DNA from: Lineus longissimus
Lineage: Eukaryota > Nemertea > Pilidiophora > Heteronemertea > Lineidae
Direction of reading: 5' to 3'
Length of the DNA stretch: 64,000 nucleotides
NCBI RefSeq assembly: GCF_910592395.1
Contig: NC_088311.1
Coordinates: 13,146,501 to 13,210,500, forward strand
The notes beneath the pieces are model-generated. The model ran no database searches. It was not told where the DNA came from and saw nothing but the letters and a program-made list of their open reading frames with translations. Shown here in pieces: positions 21,345-33,632 of this stretch (its first letter is position 1; the number at the start of each line of letters is the position of its first letter). The position numbers were made by a program, and so were the translations under genes.

Positions 21345-22760
21345 ATGTATTACCCATTGGCAACTAACCATAAGGATAACATTACATTTGACTTTTATCA
21401 CTTTGATGCCTATGTTACTTCTTACAGCTTTTTCAAAGGACAAGAGAGTGATATCACGCCAGGGTTTTTAAAATTGAAAAACAGAGATGAATGTCTTAGA
21501 CTTGAAAAAAACCCACTGGCGTTCTACCAGAATCAGTTTAACATGGCCGTCTGGTTCGCGACAACTGGATGTGGCATTTCACTAGAGCATCTGAACAGCA
21601 GCAATCAAATGATCAGATCATTTTACAGGTTCCACACCTACTATCAAATCAGAAAAATTATGAAAAACCTTGATATCCCCATTTTGGGAGAAAGCAATTT
21701 CAATGAAACAAATAATAACATTAACCGTAGGAAACTAGGCGAGTTACTAAGCGAGTTTGGCTTAAAAGACGAGTATGATTTTTCAGTGTTTGAAAGTAAT
21801 GAGGGGTGGACTTCCTGGAGTGTACCGGATTACAACCCAAACATAACTGATCCTGGATACTACATCAATGATTCGAAAATCAATTTCTTTCTGATGCAAG
21901 TTCACGAGAATAGAATGCCCTCGATGTTTACAAAAGACTGGGACGCTGGTATGAATGATTTTAAGTACCCAGATATCTTCATCAAGGATCATGTCAGGAG
22001 ACACAAGAATGTATTTGATGTGATAGAACAGAAACCATGCCAAACGTACCAACAATTCATGACTCTTAAGTCCTCAGGTTTCTCGAATCCAGGGATAGAA
22101 AGATTGAATGATTCCATCAGAACATATGTTTACTGCATACTGGGATCACAGGCCCTCACTAGAACCCCGATTACTGGACAACCAGGAACAGAGTTAGACG
22201 CACATAAGGAATTCATCAAACTTCTAAGTGATTCAATTGAACAGCATGTGGATATCCCTACCTCAATTGCTAGATACCAGAAAGCACTGTCGGACACTCA
22301 CAAACGATTAGACTATGTAATTGCCCCAGGTCTGTACATCATAGGGTCTGACATGGTACTCAAGATCGGTAAGATCGAGAATTAAAACAACGATATCCTG
22401 ATAGCAACTAAAAACTTGAAGCCTGGTAAGAATAACATTAACAATGAAAAGACCTTGCCTCCTCTATTGATGCAAGGTCAAACTTCTAAGAAGATAAGGG
22501 TTAAGGCTAATACCAATACCACACCAAAAGATGTGAAACATGATGAGATTAAAAAGACTGCTGTGACTAGTAAAACTGCTGTAAAAAGTAAGACTGCTGT
22601 GTCCAGTAAGACTGCTGTAACAAGTAGGCCTGATGTGATCAGTAAATCTGATATGACCAATAAGACTGTTGTGTCCAGTAAATCTGATGATACTCATGAA
22701 ACAATAAAGTTTATCCTCTATGCTGTTGTTGGCAGTTTAATTCTTATTACTGTAAAGTAA
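21345..22760 (+). pseudogene. Virus-like module protein 1, unknown function
   Basis: The ATG at 21345 opens 346 codons (MYYPLATNHKDN...), ending at TAA 22383-22385. The same frame then runs on to 22760, ending in a hydrophobic C-terminal helix (FILYAVVGSLILITV). The TAA probably replaced a lysine codon. The second half has a Lys/Thr/Val-rich repeat (KTAVTSKTAV). I recall similar proteins next to capsid-like genes in DNA-virus-derived elements of cnidarians and other invertebrates; no enzymatic motif is visible. It is the first gene of a same-strand cluster extending to 26995. One nonsense codon; otherwise well preserved. Confidence 0.6.
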
Positions 22761-24521
22761 ATGGCTGAAGGAGGAGAAGGTATCCCAATGGAGGGCTTAG
22801 ACAATTATCGCATTCCAGAATCAAACAGTAGTTCTTCTACTGAAACATCATTCAGTGCCCCAATTGATGATGATGACCTAACATACAGGGACAAGGATTA
22901 TTTGAATGAAGTGAGTAGTATTGATGATCGTCTTAAAAATCTAACTCTCTATGATGAATTTGACAACCTACGTAATTACTCTGTTGATGAAATAAATTGA
23001 CCTGAAAGAATTAAGATTGAAACTGAAAAAATGAGAAATTTTTTTGATGAATTGAGCGATTCAGTTATTAAAAAAGCTGACGAAGCTAATAGATTGAAAA
23101 TGATTAGATCTGAAAATTTTATTAAGGACAAACCGATGAAATTTACTCCAGGAAATTTAGAGAATCTTTCCAAACTTGTTTTTACAGCAATAGAAGTTGA
23201 GTACAGTATCAATTATGACCTTAATAATAATATCGTAATTTCTGGTAATGAGCTCTTAAAAGGAATAACAAATGAAACTCTCTACATGATAGGGCACAAT
23301 GGACAAGGAGAACTAGTTTGGGTTAGAATAACAGATAAAAATGGTAGTCTTTTAGCCAAATCTACAATAGAAAAATTTCCTGGTGGTAAATCAGTAATGG
23401 AGAAATTAAATGAAATGAATTATTATTTTAAAGACACAGGACGTATTGCCGAACTAAGACGAGAACAAGAAGCTGAAGCTGAAAAGAAAGAACAAGAGAG
23501 AAGAGAAGCAGCCGCTTTCCTTAATCATCTAAGCGGTGATGATAAAACGTCAACACCAAAAGAGAAATATCAAATGCAGGAAATTGTTCATGATTTACCT
23601 CCACCGTCACCGTCAAGAACAAGAATCAATAGACCGACACTACAGAGAACAAATTTAGCAACACAAATTACTGACGTAATCAATAGTGACGAGGAAAGTT
23701 ACGATGGAGATAGTTTTAACAAAAAAATAATAGATAAAATCATAGATGCGACTGATCAAGAATTAAGTGAATTAGGTTTTACAGATAACGCTTTGAGAGA
23801 ACGTAGAGGGTTATTACACAGTGGGGATGTTCATGCAACAGTTAAGATGCAGAGAGATATGAGTAATATGAAAATAGTTAAACTAGAAGAAGAACTTAAC
23901 AATCTAAAAATAGACTATGCTAAAGCAAAGGAAGATGCTGGAGAAAGAGATGAGTTGAAAAAGCAAATAGATGAACTAGAAGACAGATTGTACGAGGAAC
24001 AGGCAAAGGTATGGAGGTTAGACAATGAGAGGGAATCACAAACTAGAAAACTGAAACGTTAGATCACTGATGTCTTGAAGAAACCAGATTCAAAGATTTC
24101 ACTCAAGGACAGAATCAAGTTACTTTTTAAGATTGAAGGCCTTACAATCACTGCAGCAATAGTAACTGCAGTGATTATGATAATTACCACTTTAGGTCTT
24201 GGTATCAGTAATGCTTTGAAAGCTGTACCTAAACCAGGACCGCCAAGTCCTACTCCACCAAGTCCGGATAAACCATCATCAATTCCAGATAAAGTTAAAG
24301 AAGGACTAAAGAAGTTTGCTGAATGGCTAAAAGAACTGGCCAAGAAATCAGCTGCGGCTTTACCGGCAATCATCGGTTCTATCGTATCATTTCTCCTGAA
24401 AACAATTGGTGCAGTTGTTGGGTTCATGGCCAAACATCTAGTCATTCTAGTGATTGTTGTTGTTAGCTCCATAATTTATGGTTTGATAGAAGGTGTTAAA
24501 GCTGTTAAAGCTGCTAAGTAA
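22761..24521 (+). pseudogene. Virus-like module protein 2: coiled coil with C-terminal membrane helices
   Basis: Three open segments in one frame (22761-23000, 23031-24062, 24075-24521) are separated only by in-frame stops: TGA 22998-23000 and TAG 24060-24062. The start ATG is at 22761, 1 bp after the stop of protein 1. The product has an acidic N-terminus, a globular part, a charged coiled coil (RREQEAEAEKKEQERREAA), a second coiled coil (KLEEELNNLKIDYAK), then a hydrophobic segment, a Pro-rich linker (PGPPSPTPPSPDKP) and two or more further membrane helices. That layout fits a virion or membrane-anchored structural protein. No enzymatic motif. I infer a single gene in the ancestor. Confidence 0.6.
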
Positions 24522-24624
24522 AATCAATGATTGATTTTTCAAGTAAAATTAAAGCTGTTAAGTAAAATCAATGATTGATTGATTTTCAAGTAAAATTAAA
24601 TCAATTTCATGTAAATTAAATAGA

Positions 24625-25863
24625 ATGACAACTGGATTACTTCTCAACACTGAAAGGAGTCATAAGACTCCACTCGGATTAAAGGCCGAGAGAAATCATC
24701 ACATTATCACACACAATCCGTCTTCTGCTAATCCAAAAGAAACATTGTACATTAGAATACCTGCTTTAAGAGAAAATACGTTCTTTGTACCCAGGTCTCT
24801 TTTTCTGTCAGCTGATGTCACCATTTCTGGTGATTCAAAGAACAGTGTGGTTAACAATCTCGGCAGAAACCTGTTATCCAAGATGGTAATTAAGTGGGGA
24901 ACGGAACAGATATTTGATCTCAATGAATACAGTCATTATTCGACTTTTAAAGATTTGTGGTTAACACAGGAGGAACGGAACGACAGGGTTTTTCAAGGTA
25001 TTCAGTCAGAAAATCTTAGAAAGTTGAGATCAGGTGTGGCAGAAGCCGACGTTACCGGTGAAACCAGCGATGAGAAAACACTGAAGAAAGCATTTGGAGC
25101 CAAGTACAAGATACCGTTAGATTTTGAGCTATATTTCAACCATGCTCCATTTTACAAGTTTCCAATTCAAGAGGATGTGATCATCGAGATTACTTTAGCG
25201 CCAAATGAGGAGATCATCGTTACCAGCACAACTGCAAACATAAATTATAAACTTGAAAATATCAGTTTTGAATATGACACTGTAACTAACAAGGGATTAG
25301 CCAATACTCTAACAAACAAGTACAATTCAGGTTTCTCCATACGACTGGGTAGATCACTTCAAAACTGTCAACGTAACGGCAAATGAAACGCTGATCAACG
25401 AGAACATCAATTTTCCTCGAATGTCCATAAAAGGACTATTACTTCTATTCATTTCTGATTACACTGATGGTTCAAGAGATTCTGAAAAGTTTGAAAATTA
25501 ACATCACAAAAGTTCAAATAACCATCGAAGGAGTTGCTAATCAGGTGTTCCCAGAAGGAATGAGAATGCTATATCAATGGGAGGAGATCAAGAAACACTT
25601 CATGACAGAAGACTTAAAGAAAACTTACGACGGCAACATGTCTATGAAAAAGGACTATGGAGACTCGAATAACTACGGTCTTTGGTTGGACCTGAGAACA
25701 ACAGAAGACAATAGATTACACGGAAGTTTCAAAACACTAAAGATGGTATTCAATTGTCGATAACAAAAGAATCTGGAAAGGGGCCATACAAAATGCACAT
25801 ATTTGTGGTTTCTGATGCTCAAGTTAACATTCAAAATTCACAGATTGTTTCCTTGCAACATTA
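24625..25863 (+). pseudogene. Probable major-capsid-like protein of a Polinton-like virus
   Basis: The ATG at 24625 (MTTGLLLNTERSHK) opens a beta-rich protein with segments such as VVNNLGRNLLSKMVIKWG and IPLDFELYFNHAPFYKF. The frame is broken near 25350-25385 (TGA at 25384-25386) and again near 25745 (stop at 25761-25763). The third frame ends at TAA 25861-25863, giving about 410 codons overall. Size, strand richness and position between a membrane protein and a penton-like candidate suggest a double jelly-roll capsid protein. I recall homologous invertebrate sequences, but this is recognition by eye. Two frameshifts make it non-functional. Confidence 0.55.
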
Positions 25864-25951
25864 AGATCATTAATTTTGACTGCAACATTAAGATCATTAA
25901 TTTTGACTGCAACATTAAGATCATTAATTTTGACTGCAACATTAAGATTGT
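25858..25951. repeat. 27-bp tandem repeat, about 3.3 copies
   Basis: The unit contains AACATTAAGATCATTAATTT and repeats at 27-bp steps. It overlaps the end of the capsid-like gene and fills the gap before the next ORF. Likely slippage-generated. Confidence 0.85.
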
Positions 25952-25991
25952 TTTACAGTTAATATGAATCAATAGATTTCATTCTAAATAA

Positions 25992-26228
25992 ATGGAAACA
26001 CCAGGAAAGAAGGAAATCATCAATACACTGTACCAAAGTGTGTTATTGGCAACGGCAACAATTGGTTACTCATATTTACTTAAGAGATTCTTGAGAATTG
26101 CCATTGGCCCACCAAGTCAGGCAAACTTAGAAGAGATTCTTAAACTTGGCGGAATTGTAGCAGTCAGTAATGTAACATTGGAATACTTTTACGATCAAGG
26201 TATTTTACCCAGAAACATAATCAAGTAG
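25992..26228 (+). CDS. Small membrane protein of the virus-like module
   Basis: A 78-codon ORF with ATG at 25992, apparently intact. It has an N-terminal hydrophobic helix (SVLLATATIGYSYLL) and a second weaker one (EEILKLGGIVAVSNVTLEYF). Short hydrophobic ORFs of this kind sit beside the capsid-like gene in related elements, as I recall. Conserved position supports it as real despite its size. Confidence 0.55.
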   Translation: METPGKKEIINTLYQSVLLATATIGYSYLLKRFLRIAIGPPSQANLEEILKLGGIVAVSNVTLEYFYDQGILPRNIIK

Positions 26229-26245
26229 AATTTACTGTACAGTAA

Positions 26246-26995
26246 ATGAAAACCGTGGTGTACATTAATTCCAGTGACTACCCAGAACAGAAATCACATG
26301 ATTTAACCATACATCTTAACACTGAAATTCAGAATGTCATTAGCGTCAGTTTAACATTTGCAGGAATACCTTTTACATTCTACAACATAAGTAAAGCAAA
26401 AAAAATAACGAAATTAAGTTGATTGGATTTTTGTTGACAGTTATCACAATACCCGATGGTCTCTATGACCCAGAAAGCTTTTCAAAGATGTTTGCAAATG
26501 AATTGAAAGAAAATAGTTTAAGCAAAAATGCTGTTAAGTTTTATGTTGATGAGCCCACTGGTAGGACAGTAATGAAGATGCTTAAGAGAAGAAATGGGGA
26601 GTATTTCCAGATTATGTTTTCTGGTAAAAGCAATGAATTATTTGGCTTTAAATCGGAATGGCCTTATCCCTTAAATGCTGATAAAACAACAAAGGGTGAG
26701 TTTGTAAGCGAGAGGCCCATAAATTTTAGACCAATAGACTATTTTGTTTTCCACTGTGACATCGTCAACAATGTAATGAGCAATGGCAATCCATCAGATG
26801 TCTTAGCCACTAGACCAATAAAAGAAGCTAACTTTGGAGACATGATAGCATATTCCTTTGGAGATAACATGGAAATTCCGTGCAAATCAAGTGTTGGCAA
26901 GTTGAATATTCGTCTAACAGATGAAAAAAAATGACATTATCGACCTTAATGGTTTTGATGTACAGTACCAATTGACCTTTACTCACTGCGCCTGA
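26246..26995 (+). pseudogene. Virus-like module protein: minor structural (penton-like) candidate
   Basis: The ATG at 26246 (MKTVVYINSSDYP) opens a beta-rich N-terminus. The frame shifts in an A run near 26397-26406 and continues at 26419-26934. A further shift in the A run at 26924-26931 would extend it to TGA 26993-26995. Segments such as ITIPDGLYDPESFSKMFANE resemble the start domain of capsid-vertex or minor structural proteins in Polinton-like viruses, but I have no diagnostic motif. Both breaks lie in A runs, so assembly errors are possible. Confidence 0.5.
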
Positions 26996-28644
26996 TTTTT
27001 TACTCATTTTGGCTAAAATCACACTAAACTAAATGGCAGGAATAGGCAGATTATATTGTAACTGGTACCAAAAAGGGTCTTGATAATAGACTGATCAGAA
27101 TCATAACCCTGTAATGTGATACATGCTTTTTAGTCATAAAAACCCCAAAGAAGGAACCCATAGAAACTGACAAAAACAGTTCAAAGTATGTGAGACCATA
27201 ATTTGTTGATCAAATTGAAAAAAGAAAAATCATAGCATTGGAGAATCTGACTGACACAACTCCCGTTTTTATTCCTCAATGGTGAAGTGCAGTTGCTATC
27301 GTCACTTCATTTCCGTCACCTTCAATAACGATAGAAACATCCAGACCATGCATCGAAATTCACTTCATATTTCGCTTGTAAACAGTTATTGTAATAAAAT
27401 ATAGCTTACTGTTGGAAAGTAATGTGTTCTGTGTCAATTACTGTCGTAAATAAGCAATTAACCTGATATGACTCGCTTCAACCGTCATTCTGTCAGATCG
27501 CCCACGCTAACGATCGCAACAATCAGGTCAACGTTCCACATTTTATCAACAACTCGTAAGTGAGACTGAACTGTGCATGCAAGATTTGGGCCACTGATGG
27601 TAAATTTCCGGCCGGGAGACAGCGATTATTTTTGATTGTTTTCACAAAAATGCAAGGTAAATATCTCTGTTAGAGTTTATGACAGTAGAAACACATGACG
27701 ATAGCAAACTATAGAATCTGATTAGATGGTTTGGAGGAATGTTCTAGAGTTGAAAATGAAGAAAGTAACGTGAAATGTGCCGACCAAACCAATACATAAA
27801 AATATATGCTTGAATGCACTGCATCGCCTGCTTGGTGAATGCATAATGGTTTCTATCGTTAGCTGCCTGACGGACGCTGTTGTGTCTCTCGTCATTATAT
27901 GACAGACTTCTTGTTGCTATCATCATTATCTGACAGATAATTTGGTGCTATCGTTATTTCCCTGACTGATTCTAGATTGCTATCGTTGAATCTTCTGACA
28001 GACTACCCCATCATGCCCATGTATGTCTCATTGTCTGTTCACTCAGTCAGTCATCGTTTGACAAGGTCGACCCCCACGTTGCCTGCACTCAGCACTGACT
28101 CACAGCAGGTGGACATACAATGGAATGATGCCAAACCATCTATTAACCCCATGATCATGATGCTACAGCTGGTGATGTAACAAGCTAGCATGAAATGTAT
28201 GGGGAGGAGAGAGCTACTTTTAGTACTTCCACCAGGTGCACGTCACTGGCACTGCAGTTTCTGGTTGAAAACCAATAGGCTAATGATGTCTTTCTTCTAC
28301 CATGGTGCAGGTCACTGCAGTTTCTGATTAAAACCTATAATGTCTTACTCCTTTTTTCAGGGCTTTGCATGGTAGTGCTGTACTACTAGTATTGGTTCCC
28401 TCACACATTACATATCAATTGATGATGATTGATGTTTTTCTTCTACCACAATAAAGTGTATCACTGCAGTTTTCTGATTGAAAACCAGGGCAGGGATGTC
28501 TTTCTAATTCTACTACCACATAAAGCATGGTGCATGCCACTGCCGTTTCTGATGTCAATAATGATGACTTTATACTTCTTTCTTTCAGCGATATGAATGT
28601 GAAGGTATCACAAATCAATTAATGTATTTGTTTATTATGTTTTC
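26996..28644. other. Non-coding stretch upstream of the OTU/RNase H-like gene
   Basis: No gene. It includes repeated short motifs (CTGACAGA(C/T)... with TGCTATCGTT at 27830-27990) and a degenerate tandem repeat at 28215-28570. A splice-like acceptor (TTTTCAG) at 28639-28645 precedes the gene start, implying a non-coding 5' exon somewhere in this stretch. Confidence 0.4.
28215..28570. repeat. Degenerate tandem repeat, about four units of about 100 bp
   Basis: The unit contains TTCTACCA, GTCACTGCAGTTTCTGATT and AATGATGTCTTTC-like segments, seen near 28220, 28295, 28435 and 28500. Divergent, with variable spacing. Confidence 0.6.
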
Positions 28645-31285
28645 AGAATCATGCCATCGCGCAGCACGGAGTGGCGGAGAAAGCTTAAACAGGCAGATCC
28701 TGAAGAGTACAAGAGATACCTAGAACAACAAAAGGTTCGCAACAAAAAGGCACGTGATAAACTTAAGGAAGAACTTAAAAAGAAGAGACCAGCCAAAAAA
28801 CTTATAGAAAAAAAAGGAACTGGGACGGGCAAGGCAGCAGAGGTATTGCCGTTTGCATGAGTCAGATAAGTCTTCGAAAGGTTCAAATGGGCAGTGTGCT
28901 AAAGCTCTCACTCGGCAACAACAAGTGTCGGTGAGAGAACGAAACAAGCACTACAAGCAGAAGGAAAGAGAAAGATGGTCAGGTCAGAAAAAAACATGGA
29001 TGAAAAAGAAAGACAGGGAGAGAAAACAGAATAAACGTGAAGAAGACCGAGCTGAACGTGCCAGTGCTCAGAAGTCTGTACCCAATTCGGGGTACAAGAC
29101 GAAAAAAACACAGTGGAATGTTACAGCAAAAACTCGAGCCTCTATTCCAACTGACCCGTTGCGGTATGCCACTATTGTGTCAAGTCTGGCCAGTAGGTGC
29201 TCTCCTCGAAAACGGAAGGCATTGGACGCCATCAGATGTATCCCAAGAAAATACAAAAAACTAAATGTGAACTTGTTTTCGCCGCTGGTCATTGAAAAGG
29301 ACACACCGGAAGTAAAGGAAGCTATCCAGATCATTGCCAGAAAATTGATAGGAGTTGCAAGTAAACGGGCCATTGGTCGCGAATTCAACATCGATAGGAG
29401 GTATATTAAAAAGAAGAAGAGGAAGAAACTTGCAACTGATGTTCGCAGAATCCAGAAGTTTGACAAAAGGGAAGATATTAGCAGAGTCCTACCAATGAAA
29501 CGCTATGCCACCAAAACAGGGCCAGCATATTTGCTACAGATGTCATTGAAAGCTGCTCTGTCCAAATACAAAGAGGAATTCAATGGCACCTGTAGCTATG
29601 CCAAGTTTGCTAGACTCTGCCCCAAAAATGTGAAGCTTCTTACAACGAAATACAGAGAGTACTGCGTTTGCATATATTGCATCAATGTACGATTCAAGCT
29701 ACTAACTCTGTCGAGACAAGTCAAAGAACCAGGAAAGAAGCATACCAATGAGACTGACCTGCTGAACATTCTGCTGTGCCCTAAGCCTGATACTGCCAGA
29801 TTCCACGACATTGATTGCGTGAAAGGTGCTTGTAAGAAATGCCGCAATTTCAAGAAAACCCTGTTATCTTATTTCAACTTTTCTCAAGCCGAATTGAACA
29901 ACCCTGTAGTCTGGAGTTCCTGGAGGAAAACTGAATGGAATGGGAAAATGAAACGCATGCTGATCAGCGACCCTCGATGATCTGATGAAAGAACTTGTAG
30001 AGGATGTCCTTTCACCCGTCAAGAACAATACGTTCATTCAGCACTTGTTCACTGCGCACTGGCAATATTTCCAGTTCGCCTGCCTTCGAGACAGCCTGCC
30101 AAAGGGATGGATCTTGCAAGTCATGGATTTTGCCAAGAACCGATCAACCTTCTACGAAAACGAAATAAAAGGAGCATTCTATTCCCCGTCACAGATTACT
30201 ATGCACCCAGTAGTAACCTTCTACAACAGTGCTGCTGGTACTGTGCGACATTCCGTTATCGTTTTCTCAGAAGATAATCAACATGACTATCATGCTGTTG
30301 ACCATTTCACAAAGGAAGTTGACAAGTTGCTCAGGGAACACATGGAACAATCAGTCACTGTCAGGTCAATCTTTAGTGATGGCTGCGCTGCACAATATAA
30401 AAGCTCTGGACCACTCTGTGATGTCTCTCTCAAAGGTCACAAGATTGTCCGAAACTTTTTTGTATCCGAACATGGTAAAGCAGACGGCGATGGCGAAATA
30501 GGACTGGTGAACAGGGCACTTGTCCGGGCTATATGTGGTTTGGGGACTGTGATAAGCAGTGCATATGATGCATACAAATGGTGCACAGAACATTTCCAGC
30601 TCAATAACAAAAAGTCGAAACGGAGTTTCATCTACGTTCCAAAAGGCGTCATATCTCGGTCGAGAAAGCACACCGAGGTCAAGACCATCCCGCAAACCAG
30701 AAGGATTCACCAAGTAAGGAACAATGTTGGCCGGCCATTTGTACTTCACACAAGGGAACTGTCCTGTTTCTGCAGCGATTGCAATACCAGTGTTCAGCTT
30801 GGGTCCTCTGCCAAAACAGCAGAATGTCAAAGCAAGACTGTAGTTGGCAGTTTCCAGGAGAAGAAGTTGCAGTTGAAGAAGCCCAAAACTCTGGTGGATG
30901 AAGAAGAAGACGAAGAGGAACTTCAAGATATTATTGATGGGTAAGTGTCACTGTAGGCTCCACAATTGATTTGAGATAAGATTCTGTACATGGCGGTATG
31001 TTAATTCACAGTCATATTATTGATCTATATTTTTGCCCTATTTTTTCAGGTTGCTAAATGATGAGACTGGGAGTGTGGAAACTACACAGTCAACAGATGA
31101 GTCAGAGTTCGAGAAGGATGGTGACTATGCTGAGGAGTCCGAGGTTGAGGAGAATGGAGAGTATGCCAGTGAGTCAGAAGAGGTTGTGGAGAATGAAGAG
31201 TGTGCAGACTCTGAGGTTGAGGAGAATGGACAGATCAAAGATGAGTCCGACTCTGACTGGGAGTTCAAGGATATTTCTGATTCAG

Positions 31286-31489
31286 GCAAGTTAGCCAATT
31301 TGCACCATCATGACCTTAATTAGGCGTTAAACTGTTATCACGTTAAACACACAGCTACATACTAGTATTTACAAGTAAAGTTGTCTAGTTAAGCTTATTA
31401 TTGATCAAATGTCTTTTTACATTGTTTCTTCTCCAAACAACCAATCATGACAGTACTTGTTCCTACATATGTTATGTTCTTTTCTTCAG
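31286..31489 (+). other. GC-AG intron in the OTU fusion gene
   Basis: The exon ends TTCAG and the intron begins GCAAGT, the strong consensus for GC-type donors. The acceptor is TTTTCTTCAG at 31480-31489. Joining the exons keeps the reading frame (phase 1). Confidence 0.7.
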
Positions 31490-32511
31490 TATCTGACACA
31501 AACGTAGCCCTGATAACACCTACGCCAATAGCGGACAATTTTGCTAGCCAAATACAGCTGGTGGATAGAAGTGCCTTTTTCTCCAACTTGCAGCAGCACC
31601 TGGGATTACTGGACTATGAAAACCTTCAGAACCTTGCTCCCCGTCTGATCGATATGATTGAAGCAATGTATCCACTTCGTCCCCTCTTTCCAGACCGCGG
31701 TCGCTGTTCTATTGACAAGCCTTCACTCCCCCTCTACAATGGGCCGAGCACCCATGTGCCTGTCGAGATATATGGGGATGGCAACTGTTTGCCACGGACT
31801 GCCAGCATGATAATCTTCGGGACTCAGTTAAGACATGTTGAGATACGTATCAGGATAGCTATGGAACTGGTGGTATTTGAAAGCTACTACTTAGATAGCG
31901 AATTCCTTCGCCATGGGCTTACTGACACTAGCGTCGATGTTCTAAAATGGTACTCAGTTCTGTCAAGCTTTATAAACGAGAGCAAAGTTCCACAAGAACT
32001 CCTACGAAAAGAGGCCAAGAACATTATCGCCAATGGCAAATATATGGGTGCATGGCAAATGCATGCCCTAGCCTCTGTCATGAAGACAAGGATCATCTCT
32101 ATCTATCCAACTTTAGGAGGTCCCAAGATGGTTGCACTGCTAAACAGAAGCCTTTATCCAAGAGAAGATCAAACTGATGTTCAAGACTGTGCCTACATCA
32201 TGTTCACCAATGTTCATGGTGATGAGAACAAGAGCTTGTGGAATCCAAACCATTTCGTGGCATGCCTCCCAGTTGAGAAGAAAGCACCTGTCAAGATCAA
32301 TCACAAGAGTGTGTAAGTATCTTCTTAGCTTGGTTTTCACTTAGGAGTAACACCTGATTGAACTTGTCATGCACCTCATCCTAATGAAATGGTTAATCAC
32401 TGTCACCTGTCCGCTCTCTCCTCTATGATCTACATGTATATGTATACTTGGTTTTATATGTACATGTAACTTGCCTTACTTTTTAAGCCCTCACTATATT
32501 TGTTGGTATAT

Positions 32512-33632
32512 AAATGAAATGGCCAGGCCATTGTGCTCACCTCATGTGGAGGAAAGATGGATAAAGAGCATTGTATTGTGTCATGTAGTGTTAGGTTTGA
32601 TGTAGGTCCAAGCAATTACAATTTCCCCAAAATGGCCAATTTACAGTACATTCGACATCTGTGACCTTGAAAAGTAGGTCAAATCAAAGAAGACCCAAAG
32701 GTGACACATTGAATGGTTGTTAGAATTAGATGTACCTATGATATAAAATTGGTGCCAATCGGGCAAGTCATTACTAGGAATAATGGCATTTTGAAGAATT
32801 TAGGATTTGGCCCCCTCCCTGGAGGCCAAACGGCAAATCAGATCGCACCAAACTTCGGTACCTGAGATCACCTGACCAAGGGGTACATGTGTACTTAATT
32901 TGTGATCAATAGTCATTGCAGTTAAGAAACGTGCCATAGTTACGGCCTGACGGCGAATTTACGCCATTTGACCTCTGTGACCTTGACAGGAAGGTCAAAT
33001 TAAAAACCTGTGTGACATATACTGTATGGTGGTTAGATGTACCCATGATATCAAATTGGTGGCAATCGGGCAAGAAGTTAAGGAATAATCACATTTTTAA
33101 GGTTTTTGGATTTTGCCCCCTGGTGGTCAAGTGGTGAATCATATTGGACCAAACTTCAGTCCCTGAGATCACCTGACTAAGGGGTAAATGTGTACCAAAT
33201 TTGGTATCAATAGTCATTGCAGTTTAGAAACGTGCCATCATTACATCCTAACGGCCAATTTACACCATTTGACCTCTGTGACCTTGAAAAGGAGGTCAAA
33301 TCAAAAACCCGGTGGATATATGATGCACCTTTGCTAGAAGTACCTACCATATTTTTTTCAAAATTTCCCCGACTACTATTAAGGGAGATATTGCATATTT
33401 TCACTTTTAACGTTTGGCCCCCTGGTGGCCAAACCATGAAACGAATCGGACCAAAACTTGGTCTCCAAGGTGTCATTACAAAAGGGTACATGTGTACCAA
33501 GTTTCAACTCAATAGCTCTAACAGTTATGAAACGTGCCCTGCTAACGGACGACGACGACGACAACGACGACGACGACGGACGACGGACGCCACAATATGG
33601 GATAAGCTCACCTCTGCCAAGAGGTGAGCTAA
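32512..33632 (+). mobile_element. Helentron-type non-autonomous repeat B1
   Basis: The 5' end AAATGAAATGGCCAGG is followed by GCTCACCTC at 32535-32543. The 3' end is the hairpin AGCTCACCTC-TGCCAA-GAGGTGAGCT at 33605-33630, then AA. Inside are three tandem units of about 300 bp, each starting at a TGACCTCTGTGACCTTGA box (the first unit diverged), then a short ACG repeat (33547-33590). It lies in an intron of the OTU fusion gene. No ORF of note. Confidence 0.85.
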
